From Hymenoscyphus infarciens (lineage: Eukaryota; Ascomycota; Leotiomycetes; Helotiales; Helotiaceae), in contig LLCB01000030.1 in the NCBI GenBank assembly GCA_001414345.1, positions 243,308 through 307,307 on the forward strand: a stretch of DNA of 64,000 nt. The letters run 5' to 3'. Of this stretch, positions 1 to 11,714 are shown piece after piece. The translations under genes and the position numbers were made by a program. Position 1 is the stretch's first letter. Each line of letters begins with the position of its first letter. Under the pieces are notes generated by a model. The model was given only the letters and a program-made list of their open reading frames with translations. It was not told the origin of the DNA and made no database searches.

Positions 1-2040
1 GAATCTCTTAACTATATCGCTCTCTATTTCTACTATAAAGAATTTTATAGAGTACTTATTAACTCTTAAATAGCGATTTTATAGTATTTAAAAGTAAAGT
101 TCTACTCTTAGATTTTATTTAACTTCTTCTCTTATACTCTAGTATATTATTAGCTCTAGCTTTAGTAAAGAGCGAGTAGCGTTCGTAGATATAGTAGCTC
201 GTAGTTAACGTTATATATTAGCTTCGTAGAGTACTAGGCTTCTAAATTCGAGTATATTTAAGTATCTCTTAGAGTTTCTAGTTTAAAAAGATATCTCTAA
301 GAGTAGTAGTAGCTAGCTTCGTAGCTAGGCTTTATATCTTCTATAAAGAGCTTTTATAAGCTCTCGAAGAGAGCGAGCTACTAAATAATAAGACATCTCT
401 TAGAGTAGCTAGTTTAATACTAACTAAGCTTTATAAGCCTTTAGAGAGTACTTACTAAGAGCGAGTATTAAGAAGAGGTTAATTATACTAACTAATAGTA
501 GAGAGCGTTCTAAATATATAGTAACGTATTACGTAAGCAGAAGATAAAGTTATAAAGTATACTATATATATAAACTAAGCTTATAACTATAATATATTTT
601 TAGATTAAAAACACTTTAAGAAGCTTTATATTTAGAGATAAAAACTCTATTATAAATATAGAGAAAAGAGATTATATAAGACTCTCTTTTTCTATAATAG
701 TAGTTTTAAATTAAAATCTAGATAGCTTTAAACTATAAAACTACTAAACTAGTTTAGAAGTACTAAGATATTAAAATCTAAATTAAAACTATTTATACTT
801 ACTTTATAGATAGTAGAGATACGTCTCTTTCTATCTCTTTATTTAATCACTCTTACTCTTTTATATTCTTAATAACTTCTATCTTATAAATCTTTTTCTA
901 ATATAGATACTTACTACTATAAATAGGTATATTATACTACTTATACTAGCTCTTAGTTTAATATAAATAAGATAGATATACTTCTTTTAAAAGTAATTTA
1001 TTTAAAGGTTTATCTCTTTTACTAACTTTCTTAAGAAGCTCGAGATCGTACTTATTATTAAGAAACACGTCTACTAGGCGTACTTAAGAGGCCTTCTTTT
1101 TAAGAGCTTTTTTAGTAGCTTTTAAAGCTCTTTTAATAGACTTTTTAGTACTAGAAGTAGTATAAGTCTTACGATATCTTAGAGAAGATATATTAAGTAA
1201 AAAGAAGAATAAAAGAGTATAAAAGTAGTAGTAGAAGTAGTAGAGATAAAAGAAACATAGCTTATATACTTATATTATAAGCTAACTTATACTAAAATAA
1301 ATATTTTTTTAAAAGAGCTTTTTAAATATAAGATTATAAGTAAATTATTATTAAATTTCTATATTATTATAGACTTTAGTAGAGTTTAAAGAATAAGATA
1401 ATAATTTAAATATTTAGTTATATTAGAGTTAGAAATATAAAGTTAGAATAATGTTCTATTAAATTATATTAGATATAAAAATAACTAAAGAGATACTAAA
1501 TAGACTTTTAAGAAGTAGAGATATATATAGACTCTTTTAAATAATTATTATTACTTCTAAAGCTTTAATACTAATACTATAGAAAATTAAGTTATAATAT
1601 CGATCGATTTAATAAAAGTTTATATATAAGCTTATCTTAGTATTATATTTATAATAGAGACGTAGAAATAGTACTTCTCTATAAACTAAAGATTTTAAGA
1701 ATTTAGTAAAGCTATACTTAGTTTATATACTCTTCTAAAAAACTATTAAGTTATTCTAGGACTATTCTAGAAGCTTTTCTAGAACTATCTAAACTGCTTT
1801 AGAGAGTTCTCTTTAAAAAACTATCTAAAGATATTAAATAGACTTAATATAAACACTATTAAAGACTGTCTTACTTTCTTAAAACTATCTAAATAAGTCT
1901 ACTATTCTAATAAGTATATAGTCTTTAGAGTAGCCTAAGAGAGGTCTTTAATATAGTACTATTGATTTTTAAAATTATATAATAAATAGTTCTAGAACCG
2001 TCTATTTCTCTCTCTCTTTCTTTTTAAGATATAGGAGTGC
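1..2040. repeat. RIP-mutated AT-rich block
   Basis: The first 360 bases contain no CA or TG dinucleotide, while CG and especially TA are common. CA/TG stay very rare until about 2030, where composition switches abruptly to normal. This is the expected footprint of repeat-induced point mutation (CpA to TpA on both strands) in a former repeat. No ORF of useful length survives and I cannot identify the original element. The sharp right border suggests the end of an inserted or duplicated repeat. Confidence 0.85.
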
Positions 2041-3261
2041 GGTGGCGTACTATTATCTCCTTTGTCTAATAATAGACAGAACTAAATCCACCTAGCCTCA
2101 TTTTCGAAAAACTTTCTCTACGAGCGCTTCTCTTAATCTATCTATTCTCAGCTTCACTTTTTGGACTCTAAAGATCTCACGAGCATGTGTTTAACCTCTC
2201 TGTTTCAGGCCTTTTTTTTTGCTTCAGCCTTGAGAAACTGTTGTTCTTCTAGAATCTTTGATTACATTAGATTAAAATAGATTGATTTTACTTGTCTTTT
2301 TAGGCTTATCTACCTTGCTGTCGACATCGCAAGCAAATAGGCAAACCCGCGAATACTGAAAAGGAATATTACTCGATGGGAAGAAATCGCAAAATTAAGA
2401 TGGAACTACAACTTAATGCCCAAGATATTAGTTCTGGAGACTGCAGCTTTCGAAATGAGTTTATTTTGTTTGCGTTGAGCTGTTCACGTTGGGACACGGT
2501 GGAGAGGAGGCTTAATACTGCAACTTACAATGTCGTACAGTGCTTGCTTACATGCATACCGTACAGCCGGTGATTTTCAGAGCCTGCACACGTTGTTTGG
2601 CATGCACTCAAGCTTGGGTACTTGGGAAATTGCGCATGGCTCTGATATTGATGTGCTACCTTCTCATTCTTCTACAGCCTCCTTTTGGGTGAGTTTTAAG
2701 GCCCCCACACGTTATCGCCATGCGCTCATCTGTACGCTTTCGGGATAATTCGCTGTTTTGGTGTAGATCAAGTATAGCTCCGTAGATTCAATAAGCAGTA
2801 ATCTATTTTTTGATGAATTGTTACACAAGAAGCAGAGTTTTCTTTCCCAAATATAGAAGGTTCGACATTACATTGCCACGTTGTTGATGGGAAGTAGGTA
2901 AGTGAGTAAAAGCCTCACGGGGCGTCCGTAATAAGCATGTGGCCTCTATGTGGCCTCTAAGAAAAGATCATTCTAGAACAATTTCAATTAAGTATTTTGG
3001 AAGACTGGGAAGACTGAAATTATTGCGCCTAACACAGTAAACGGGGGAAATGGCGTAAAGATAGAATCATTGGCATGCGTCTGTACTCGGTGTTATTTAC
3101 TTGTGCGTTTGGACAATGTGGTAGCACTGTACGAAGTTTACATGTCAGCCCCAATTTTGATTCTATAATTAAAAAAAGGAGATTTTGGAGCCGGGTTTGG
3201 GGCTTATAAGTAGCCGTCTTCTGGCGGGCTTCAGAAATCAGATGCGCGCTTGAGGCACAAG
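2041..3261. other. intergenic, no supported gene
   Basis: Composition becomes normal here. Two short overlapping ORFs (about 65-72 codons, 2376-2748) show no family resemblance and no splice signals that extend them. The last few hundred bases presumably hold the promoter of the membrane-protein gene that starts at 3262. Confidence 0.5.
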
Positions 3262-5241
3262 ATGGGTCTATCCTTCTTGAAAGCTGCGAGTGCTGACTTG
3301 GAGAACAGAAATGTGAGTTTTCATCACGCTATAACTTTATTAGTTGAGATTAATAACAATTACTAGTTCGAAACAACCAAAAACTCATTTACAGTATCGA
3401 CATTATGTAAAAACCCAACCACAGAACCGTGCGAAGTGGGAATAACGAAGCGGAAAAGTTTGGAAAACTCGACAACTATCACCAAAAAGCGTAGATCCTG
3501 CATCAAATCTGGCATGTTCCTTTCGGATCTCAAACAACGAATCGATGATTCTTGGTTCACGGAGATACTTGCCGCTACTTCAAGTGTCCTTGCCATGGTA
3601 TCCGTCGTCGTCATGTTATCAATAATGAACCAACGGCCTTCTCAAGACTGGAACTACTTCGTCACCTTTAACAGTGCCATTTCCATTTTAACTGGGGTTG
3701 CTCAAACAACTATGCTATTCATTACAACGGAGTGTGTGGCACAACAAAAATGGCTGTGGTTTCGAAAAAAGCAACGTCTCAATGACCTAGAAACCTTTGA
3801 CAACACGGCACGAGGCAGCTACACTGATTCGATCAAAATTTTGTTCAGCATTCGATCGACAGCAGTTATAGGGGCATTGATCATCATTGGGAATGTTGCT
3901 TTTAGTCCCATGGTGCAACAGGTCACTGACTATCCTCTCCGTTCCTTCCTCAAGGATTCCGAGAACGCGGTTTCTCTCAGAGCGAAGCAATATACTTTGG
4001 CCAACAACGTCACACAAAACAGGGTAAACGATATCATACAAGGAAGTATGTTGACGCCAATAAGGGCAGATACCTATCAGCCGAGTTGTCCAGAAAGCAA
4101 CTGTACCTGGAATGCATACCCGTCCCTGGCCGTGTGTGGAAAATGCCAGAGTCTTGAGAGCAGGAACTGGACCTCTACATGCAAAGAAAATCCACAGAAC
4201 AACTTCAATTGCTCGTGGGACTTGCCAAACGTTGTCAAGTTTCCTATAAAAGCTAATTTTGGCCTCAACGGGACAGGTAGCGGAACTCAGTGGTTTATAA
4301 CGACTGATATACCCCCAAGTGTTTCCGGTACATATCTCGGTATTTCAAATCCCATCATGACATTCGCAACAATAGCCTTTGATCGGACAAATGAAACCAT
4401 CACATACGAAAAACAACTCCGTAGTCATCTCTGTTCTTTCTCGTATTGCGTACAAACATTAAATATGAGTGTTGTGCACGGGAATACTGTGAAAAATCCA
4501 ATCATCAACACCTGGATCGACAATCAACAGCCCCATTCATGCAACCAAAGCAAACCCAAAAACTATCGAGATATAATATTGAGACCCAGTTCAAACGACC
4601 TAGGCCTTCCAGCAAACTCACCCTATACCCTCCCACCGGATTCAAGACTCGACAACCTGACTACAATAGTGGACCCGGAAGACAAACATAAAATGTTCGC
4701 CAACCTAACTGGAAACGCCTTCGTCGTCTCCGCACAAGCACAAGCCCATCTCGAAGCCTCACTCCGAATGTATCTCACGCAAATGAAAGTTGTCACCCGT
4801 AACGGCACTGTCTGGAAAAGTAAATCCGAAAACGCCCTGACCAATATCCTTTCTCTGAACCCACCGGGTCTATTGATAAATAGTCTCACGCTCAGTCTAT
4901 CTCAGTACTTCCGTGAGTGTTCTGAGAATGAAAAATATAGCATTACTGGGTTTGCCGTGAGCGAAAAGGTGATTATGGATGTTCGTTGGGGTTGGATGGT
5001 ATTTCCCTTGTTGTTGATTTTTGGTTCCACCGCTTTTCTTGTCGTTACTGTAGTTTTGAGCTCGGAGAAGATGTTGTGGAAGTCTTCGAATGCTGTTTTG
5101 CTTTTGTATGGTCCACATTTTGCGGATGTTGAGATGGGGAATGAAAAGAGAAGTGTGCTGAAGAAAAGTATAGAGGGTTCTACGATGGAGGTACGACGCT
5201 GTAAAAAATCCTGGAAGTTGGACATTGAAAGACAAAGCTAG
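3262..5241 (+). CDS. DUF3176-family fungal membrane protein
   Basis: Predicted exons 3262..3312 and 3367..5241 give 641 aa. The intron 3313..3366 has donor GTGAGT and acceptor CTAG in phase 0. Without the 17-residue first exon (MGLSFLKAASADLENRN) the long frame has no ATG near its start, only GTG at 3436, so the two-exon model is preferred. DUF3176 features are visible: a Trp-rich N-terminal region, two hydrophobic segments (LAATSSVLAMVSVVVML and a second around residue 110), the KWLWFRKK stretch, LNDLETFDNTARGS, then a long Cys- and N-glycosylation-rich loop, and a final membrane segment near the C-terminus (WGWMVFPLLLIFGSTAFLVV). The loop is probably extracytoplasmic. The molecular function of the family is unknown. 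The gene is intact although it lies only about 1.2 kb from the RIP block. Confidence 0.8.
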
Positions 5242-5813
5242 TTAAGATGAAGATGAGAAACTTAGATGTTTTTATTACCTTGATTAGAAGTTTTCACAAG
5301 TTATATAAGGCGGCTTGTTAAAATTATAATTTTATTATGGCTCCAAGGTTCTATCCATTTTATCTTATAATTGATTACATCAAATATTTCTAGACATATT
5401 TTAAAGAATTCCGGTAGTAAAAAAGTAGTTTGTTTATATAGAAGGTTTGATTCCTCCCTTCCTTTCATTAAGCTGGTATTAATGTACCTCAAATAAGATA
5501 AGTTAAATACTAATGTAGTAAGGACTTGTAGCACAAAAAAACATAGTACATGGAAGGGTGTGGGATTACAGTGTGGTGTAGAAAAGCAATTTGTGTACCT
5601 TTACTACACCCAAAAAGCTTCCGGAGCATAATAAACCGAAGGTTTACAGAGTACTGTGATGGATTTCCAAGCATGACTTTGCATTGAAGTTCCGCTTTCA
5701 AAACATGGGGACGTTGAAGGAAAAGGATTAAGCGTCAGGTCGTAGCTTACTTGAGGTATACTGCTAGATATTCGTATATTTCCAGCAGGAGTGCCTAAAA
5801 ATAAGCCTCAGAC
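5242..5813. other. AT-rich spacer
   Basis: This stretch lies between the DUF3176 stop codon and a decayed gene on the other strand. It is AT-rich, with short ORFs only and no splice-extended reading frame. I see nothing assignable beyond the probable 3' end of the upstream gene. Confidence 0.4.
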
Positions 5814-6511
5814 CTACTCAAAGGATATCTCCGTTGAGCAGAAACATTTGGTATGGCCACAGTCTGGACAGTCAGTTCCCCATGTCGACGGATCAACCTC
5901 TCGGCTGCATGAGCAACACACCCACCATTCTTGAGTTCTATAACCTCCCGCACTGAAACCTCGCCGAATTAGAGGTGGTAAATCATCATTCTCTGAAAAA
6001 GTTGAAGATGACTCCTCGCTAAATTCAGGCATTATAGGTACCCTCGTTCTGTTCTGTTTCTACACTTTGGATCTCGACATCGGAAGCTTCGCCCGCCTCT
6101 CTTGAATCACTACTATGCTGATCCTGATTCGAAACCAATCTGCGTATTACTGAAAATGCGAGCTGCTCCAAATGCCCACTGATATGCCTTCTTAGTCGAC
6201 TCAGGCTAACAGTTTGTGTCCCTGGGGTTTCGAGTTTTGCTTCCTAATTAGAACAAACTGTTTCGGACATTGCCTACTGAAAGAAGACAAGGTCTCCAAC
6301 TGGCCTTCAGGTAACTGCTACATATGCTGTAACCTACCATGCTCGTAGAAGTCTGAAGATTTGAGATTTTACATTGCCATTGTGACCGATGGAATTGCAG
6401 TTCTTGTTCAAACCACTCGGTACGGCTGGTAAATAGCCTTTTTCGTTTACAATCTCGAAATGTGCAAACGTATGGCCGAAGATCCTTGAAGGCATGCTTT
6501 CTAAATAGCAA
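5814..6511 (-). pseudogene. decayed C2H2-like zinc-finger gene
   Basis: On the minus strand three frames together spell the C-terminal half of a common fungal zinc-finger family. The first segment has KDLRPYVCTFRDCKRKRLF and SRTEWFEQELQFHRSQWQC (6511 to about 6370). It jumps frame to a piece with DFYEHGRLQHM, a stop, then QLPEGQLETLSSFSRQC. Another frame jump gives LRRHISGHLEQLAF (family consensus HLEqLALF). A last jump gives the 72-codon tail with a zinc ribbon, WWVCCSCS, CPDCGHTKC (5814-6032). At least three frameshifts and one nonsense codon separate the pieces, and a stop sits just upstream of the first. No canonical introns fit the jumps. Such proteins often carry ankyrin or other N-terminal modules, but none is visible here. 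I infer a dead, drifting gene copy. Confidence 0.7.
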
Positions 6512-7206
6512 TCAGCTAGTTTCTCTATTATGACTTTTCAATACGGGGAAGAGACTCATTTCCAGGGTACTCTTCATCTAGAACTGTGATTGCGGCTGCA
6601 AGTTCCACAGCAATCGCGTAAATACAGCCAACGGTATAATCTTTGATTTTTAGGTTTTGAGCTTCTATGTTGGCGGGAAATTGGTTGAAAATTTAGTAAA
6701 GCAGAAGATCAATCCTTGATTTCATTCCATCCTTGTTTGCCAGCAGCCTCACTATTTTATCTCGCTTGCAGAGTTCGGCTAACAGTAAAATATCTACCAG
6801 CCAACGAATGGCATTCTACTGGTGGACTCTTTTTAAAGATTTAATCATGTGATTTGTCCCCCTTGGCGCGCCCAAGACGGTTTTGCGTTCCCTCTCGCCA
6901 TAAGTTCAAACACTGCTCCCCCATAGCAGATCATAGATAGCTTTTACCTTGTCTTGATTTTTGAGCAGGATAAAATTTGCTGGTAGATTGCTGGATAGTC
7001 GTGAATGTCATATGTAGCTGGTCGGTCGCTAGAAAGAAGAAGCAAAAGCAGCTCATCTCTGCAATGAAACTATGAAATAGCCGAAATTGAAAGAGTTGCC
7101 TGCTGGTTACTCTATCTTTGGAGATTGAGTAGTACGAGGTGGAGGGTTTTTGCAAAAATTTTGCGGGTTTGTGAAGGTACTTGGATTAGAGAAAAATGGA
7201 ATATTG
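6512..7206. other. intergenic, no supported gene
   Basis: This may include the eroded 5' part of the zinc-finger pseudogene and the 3' flank of the next minus-strand pseudogene. No frame here shows family resemblance, and I see no repeat structure. Confidence 0.4.
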
Positions 7207-8225
7207 TTATCCATCATCACCCTGGTCCGCTTCCTGATGAACCAAAAAACCTAAAGACTCCCACGCTAGAAAAGCCTTGTGCATGTCGTTTTTCTCAGAG
7301 ACAGCCTTCACATATGTGATTTTAGGTATTTCCCAGTGTTTCAGAGATGGTAAAGATTTCGTGTAATCGGTCGCTATTCCCAGGAAGAAAGCCATCAGCA
7401 TCACGGAAGTAAATCAAGATATTGAGAGTAGAAATCGTACCACCACGTTCTCCTTTAAGCTCCGCGATTGACCCCTCTCTATTCTCCTTGAAAGCCTTCA
7501 GAATCAGTTCCAACCGTCTCGTCAATGCAGGCCATGAACTTTTCAATTCTTCTTCACTCGCTCACCCATTCTTGTTCTCGGGTTGAAGCCACACTGGCCA
7601 TACGAATTCCCACCACCAGCAAGTGTCCACAGGTGATTTCGTTGGAGGCTCAAAAGTCACATCCGTATAGCGACAAGCATCCTCGTTTTCAACCACAATG
7701 AAGAGTTCCTTTATACCATTTCGTTCTCTCAACAGGGAAGAAGTTCTTGTTTTCTTATCTTCCTCGGTATACAGTTTCGGAATGTCTTCCTGCGATGTTA
7801 AACTCGGATCTGGATCTCGCCAATGTTTAAAAGTGAGAGCGAGACATCTGAACATAGTGTTTTTATGGCACGATGGCCTTATCTCGTTACAGTAATCGAA
7901 GATGGAACTGTTGCAATGCCGACAGAAGACTTGGAGCTTACCGGCAAAAGTGTAATCGGTGAGGCAGATTATTGAACGGTTGACTTCCAGCAGGCTTTTA
8001 CCAGGGTTCGAGGTCATGAATTGGTTTTCCTCCCACAAACGTATACGCCCTTCTTCAAAGTGGAGGAGGGTTCCATTTTCATCGCGCCAGATATAGGCGT
8101 ATCCCGTCAAGGCGATTGCTCGTGCTTCTTTGTTTGTTTGCGCGACAGGGTCATAGAATCTTGCTCGTCGACGGGCGGGTTTTCAAACATTATGCTCGTA
8201 ATTCCGGTGCTGATACGGGTTTGGT
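7207..8225 (-). pseudogene. disrupted 2EXR-like gene
   Basis: Read on the minus strand, a piece with MFENPPVDEQD (about 8190) must shift frame by one to reach FYDPVAQTNKEARAIALTGY, the NREAR-type motif that follows the 2EXR core. The frame then runs to QPENKNG, meets an in-frame TGA (7562-7564), and continues in the same frame with EEELKSSWPALTRRLELILK. A good 67-nt intron (GTACGA...GGGAATAG) then joins to TDYTKSLPSLKHWEIPKIT and the stop at 7207. The ELR/IW core expected upstream was not found in one frame. One frameshift and one nonsense codon make a functional product unlikely, although the late part still splices cleanly. An intact 2EXR gene lies at 20.3 kb. The function of 2EXR proteins is unknown. 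Confidence 0.65.
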
Positions 8226-8716
8226 TTAGCCTTTCTTGGTGCTTTACGGAGGAATGAACGAGCTAATGCTTACAAGATATATATCATCGGTCTTCATATC
8301 GATAGCTGATTGCCATACTAAGCGTCTCAGTTCCCAGCTCTCCAAACTTGTGAAAGGCCGCTGGCTGGTTTTCTTCGTGCATTTCCGAATTTTCCGATGG
8401 TAGGTTTTTTAACAAAAGTATATAGAGCGACCTAGGGTAGTTTCATAGGCGGAAACAATCCCGTAGAAGTCCCCTCTTTGGTGACTGAGAAGATTGATTT
8501 TGAAGGTATGTTACGATGTAAATTACGAGTACGAGTATGGATTGCGGTGCGTGGCCCCTTTATCGGAACCCCTGGAGCACCTCGGAAGCCAAAGCTCCAC
8601 CCCCTCAAGCACATCATCATCGACCTCACATAACACACACAAACAACCACACTTCTTCCCTACATCCCACTCTTCTAATTTCTTCTTCCTCTTCATTCAG
8701 ATTGAGTCACAACCAC

Positions 8717-9979
8717 ATGCCCTTTCTGCGCACCACAAAACACCTCTTCCGCACATTCCAAACCCTCAATTCCCTCTCCAAAACAATCCCTCCAAGCCTC
8801 CCAAACCCCCTCTTCCGAAAGATGTCCTCCTCAGCAATGAGCAAGAGGCTCACCGGAAAAACAATTCTCATCACCGGTGCCTCCTCCGGAATTGGTCGCA
8901 GCACCGCTCTCGAATTTGCGCGTACTGCTCCTACCGATTTGCGATTAATTCTCACTGCGCGACGAGATGATAAGCTGAAGGAGATTGCGGAGGAGATAAA
9001 GAAGGAGGTGGGCGAGGGTGTTAAGGTTCTGCCTTTTAAATTGGATGTGAGCAATGCGGATGAGGTTAGAGGGTTTGTAAAGGCACTGCCGGAGGAATGG
9101 AGGGCAGTTGATGTTCTAGTTAATAATGCGTTTGTCCCCCTCTCGCGACTCTGCAGACTCTTGGGAACAATTGCTAATTGGAACTTCAAACAGAGGTCTC
9201 GTCAAGGGCGTAGCCAAAGCCCCCGAAATTCTCGAAGAAGATGTAGCTGTCATGTTCGCAACCAATGTTACTGGTCTCATCAATATGACTCAAGCCATCC
9301 TCCCCATTTTCAAATCTCGAGCCGACGGCGGAAAGGGAGATATCATTAATATTGGCAGTATTGCGGGCAGGGAACCATATGCTGGTGGCAGTATTTACTG
9401 TGCCACGAAGGCAGCAATTAGGAGTTTTACGGATTCTTTAAGAAAGGAGTTGATTGCTACAAGAATTAGAATTATCGAGATCGATCCTGGCCAGGTTGAG
9501 ACTGTGAGTTTCCATTCATTTACGCATTTTGGGACAGTGTATAAGGCCGGGAAAATCTGGGAGAGTTGTGCTTGGGATTTGACTTGTGAAAAAGTATTTG
9601 TGCTGACAATTACCAGGAGTTTTCGGTTGTCAGATTTTACGGTGATAAGAGCAAGGCGGATGCTGTTTATGCGTATGTCTCTTCCCCCATTCCTTGATTA
9701 TATAATTCTTACATACAAAAAATGCAGTGGCTGTGAACCCTTGACTCCAGATGATATCGCCGAAGTTATCGTTTTCACTGCTGGACGGAGAGAAAATGTC
9801 GTCGTAGCCGACACTTTAATTTTCCCTAACCACCAGGTAAGAACTCATTTTCGTTACTGGGGTGTCGAAAAGATAATACTAATAATCCGAAGGCTTCTGC
9901 CACTGTTTTGCATAAAAAAGCATAGACTTACGTCGTGAACTAGGCTGGTGCTGGGGTGCTGTATAAGAAACCTACTTAA
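8717..9979 (+). CDS. NADP-dependent short-chain dehydrogenase (YMR226C-type)
   Basis: Predicted exons 8717..9129, 9194..9503, 9617..9672, 9728..9836, 9944..9979 give 307 aa; starting at the second ATG (8822) gives 272 aa, the usual family length. The classical SDR fold is clear: TGASSGIG cofactor loop, LILTARR, LDVSN, DVLVNNAG restored across intron 1, MFATNVTGLINMTQAILPIF, the catalytic Ser in NIGSIAGRE and the YCATK catalytic Tyr/Lys. The rest matches yeast YMR226C-like 3-hydroxy-acid/serine dehydrogenases, cytosolic NADP-dependent enzymes that oxidise the beta-hydroxyl of serine and related acids. The longer start adds about 35 residues rich in Arg/Lys/Ser with no acidic residue, resembling a mitochondrial presequence. 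Intron 4 has two candidate acceptors (after 9892 or after 9943), giving SATVLHKKA or AGAGVLYKKPT ends; I prefer the second. Confidence 0.9.
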
Positions 9980-10383
9980 AGAGCAGATATGAGGTTTATA
10001 GAAGAGAGATAGTGCTTCTCCTTTTCAAACTGTAGATACGTATTTCACAAAATCGCACTCATGCCAAGGAGAATACGTGCATTTCCCTTCTATGCGAGTC
10101 GCGGAACGCAGTATATGAAATCACTATTATTAGACAGACTCAAGTAGACGATTTTATTTTGCTGCCGAAAACCCGAACCTCCGTGGTTGCAGCAAAATGA
10201 CGTTTTACTTGACGATGATTCGTTCGGACTATGCAGGTCTACGGAAGCCATCGAGCATTTACACAGCCCCAGCCCTGTCCTTAATTTTCCTTCTTCTCTC
10301 CCTTTTCTCTTGCTAAAGACAACCTTTCCATTTGTATCATGATCAAGTATCAATAAGTGACCAACGCGAACATTTACTCAGTC

Positions 10384-11086
10384 ATGTGTTTTTACGACCA
10401 GTATAGAATGCTTTGCGGGTGTCACAATTGGGGTCACACTTTAGACAGCACTGTAGCAAAGAGTATCGAACGGGCGATACATGCGGGCTCAACCTGATCA
10501 TGGAATTAGTCCCCAGGGAAGAAAAGTGCAAAATATGTACGAAGGTTAATGTTAAGAGGGAAGAGACTATCAAAGAGGAGGCGAGGATAGCGCGATGGCG
10601 TGGAGAGCACAGAATGAGATCGGCTTCGATTGAGAAAGCAGAAGAGTGTATTCAGCAACTTCAGAGTGAGATATCTGAACTTGAAGCGCAACGAGCTCCG
10701 CAGCGATCTGCGGAAGAATCCTCGCTTGGTAGAAGAACGTCAAAACATCTCTCGAAAGTTCTTCAACCAGCTCGTGGGAAAGCTGGTCGACTATCTCGAA
10801 CGAGAGTTCCTCTACTTTTCCTATAGACGACGAAATGATGGGCGACCCAGAAATTAACCAAAGAAGATCAAGAACGAGCTCCCGAGTCAACTCCATCAAT
10901 CCCCCGGACTTCACGAGATTGCGCGGCTTAGGCACTGGCGAGTCTCTCAAACGGGTAGAAACGAGTCTTCTAAAGGCTAGGGCTCAAAGGGCAGGATTCG
11001 ATGATGAGATTGATGATGTTAGTATAGTGGTAGGTTCTCTGGACGTGGCTCGAATGGCACAATTCCCCAGTCATCTACTATCTTGA
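10384..11086 (+). pseudogene. frameshifted Cys-rich/coiled-coil fungal gene
   Basis: Starting at ATG 10384 the frame reads MCFYDQYRMLCGCHNWG. It needs a one-base shift to continue with HFRQHCSKEYRTGDTCGL, REEKCKICTKVN and a charged helix (ARWRGEHRMRSASIEKAEEC, then IQQLQSEISELEAQR). Near 10690 a second frame gives ELRSDLRKNPRLVEERQNIS and FFNQLVGKLVDYLE. A third frame supplies the tail GDPEINQRRSRTSSR to the stop at 11086. I recognise the start (MCFYEQY-like, spaced Cys, a YRTG..CG motif, then a coiled coil) as a recurrent uncharacterised fungal protein type, but I cannot name it. Two or more frame jumps without intron signals point to a decaying gene. Sequencing error at each point is a less likely alternative. 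Confidence 0.55.
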
Positions 11087-11714
11087 GACTCGGAGTCCCT
11101 TGCCCAAAAAGACTTGGGAGAAAAGTGTCGATATAACTTGGCAATGTGTATGTATATGCCTAATTCTTGAGAAAAGAAACTATTCTTTCGACCAACTCTT
11201 TACACAGTTTTGTGGCAATGTTTTTCATGAAAATGTTGTCGGAATATTCTCAGGGGGCTGCCTAAGCGTTAGCCGAGTGTACTGAAGGTGGTCAAAATAT
11301 TGACATCGAACGTTCAGCGGGAGCAGAGGATACGAGTCTCAACTCAACTTCTACCTCCTTTCTAAAAGCTGATAGTTCCCCCTCTGGCTCCCTCCGCTAT
11401 TGCAGCAAAAGGTCTGGTTCCGCCAATAAAGCGGAAAACTCGCAAGGCAAAATAGAGGGGGCTTGTTCTCCAGATGAAAAGGAATACATTTTGTTCTGCA
11501 GAGCAGCCCAGAAGTAAATTATACTAAAACACGCCAATGTCACCAAAGCACGTTGCAACTACTCCTCATATCAACTGTGCTACATCGCAAGCATTTTGGG
11601 AAGTACTACTCTTGGTATAAATGGATATACTGGTTCGATATTTCTTCTGTGAAATTTATAAAAGTAAGCATCAGAGGTATACATCGTTACAACCCAGCAA
11701 CGGCTGACCAATTC
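11087..11714. other. intergenic or eroded coding sequence
   Basis: A frame from about 11553 runs into the next feature without an ATG. It contains a good intron-like stretch (GTAAGC at about 11664, CTGACC branch, CTAG at about 11722). This suggests an eroded upstream exon of the two-TM gene that follows. Nothing else is recognisable. Confidence 0.3.
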
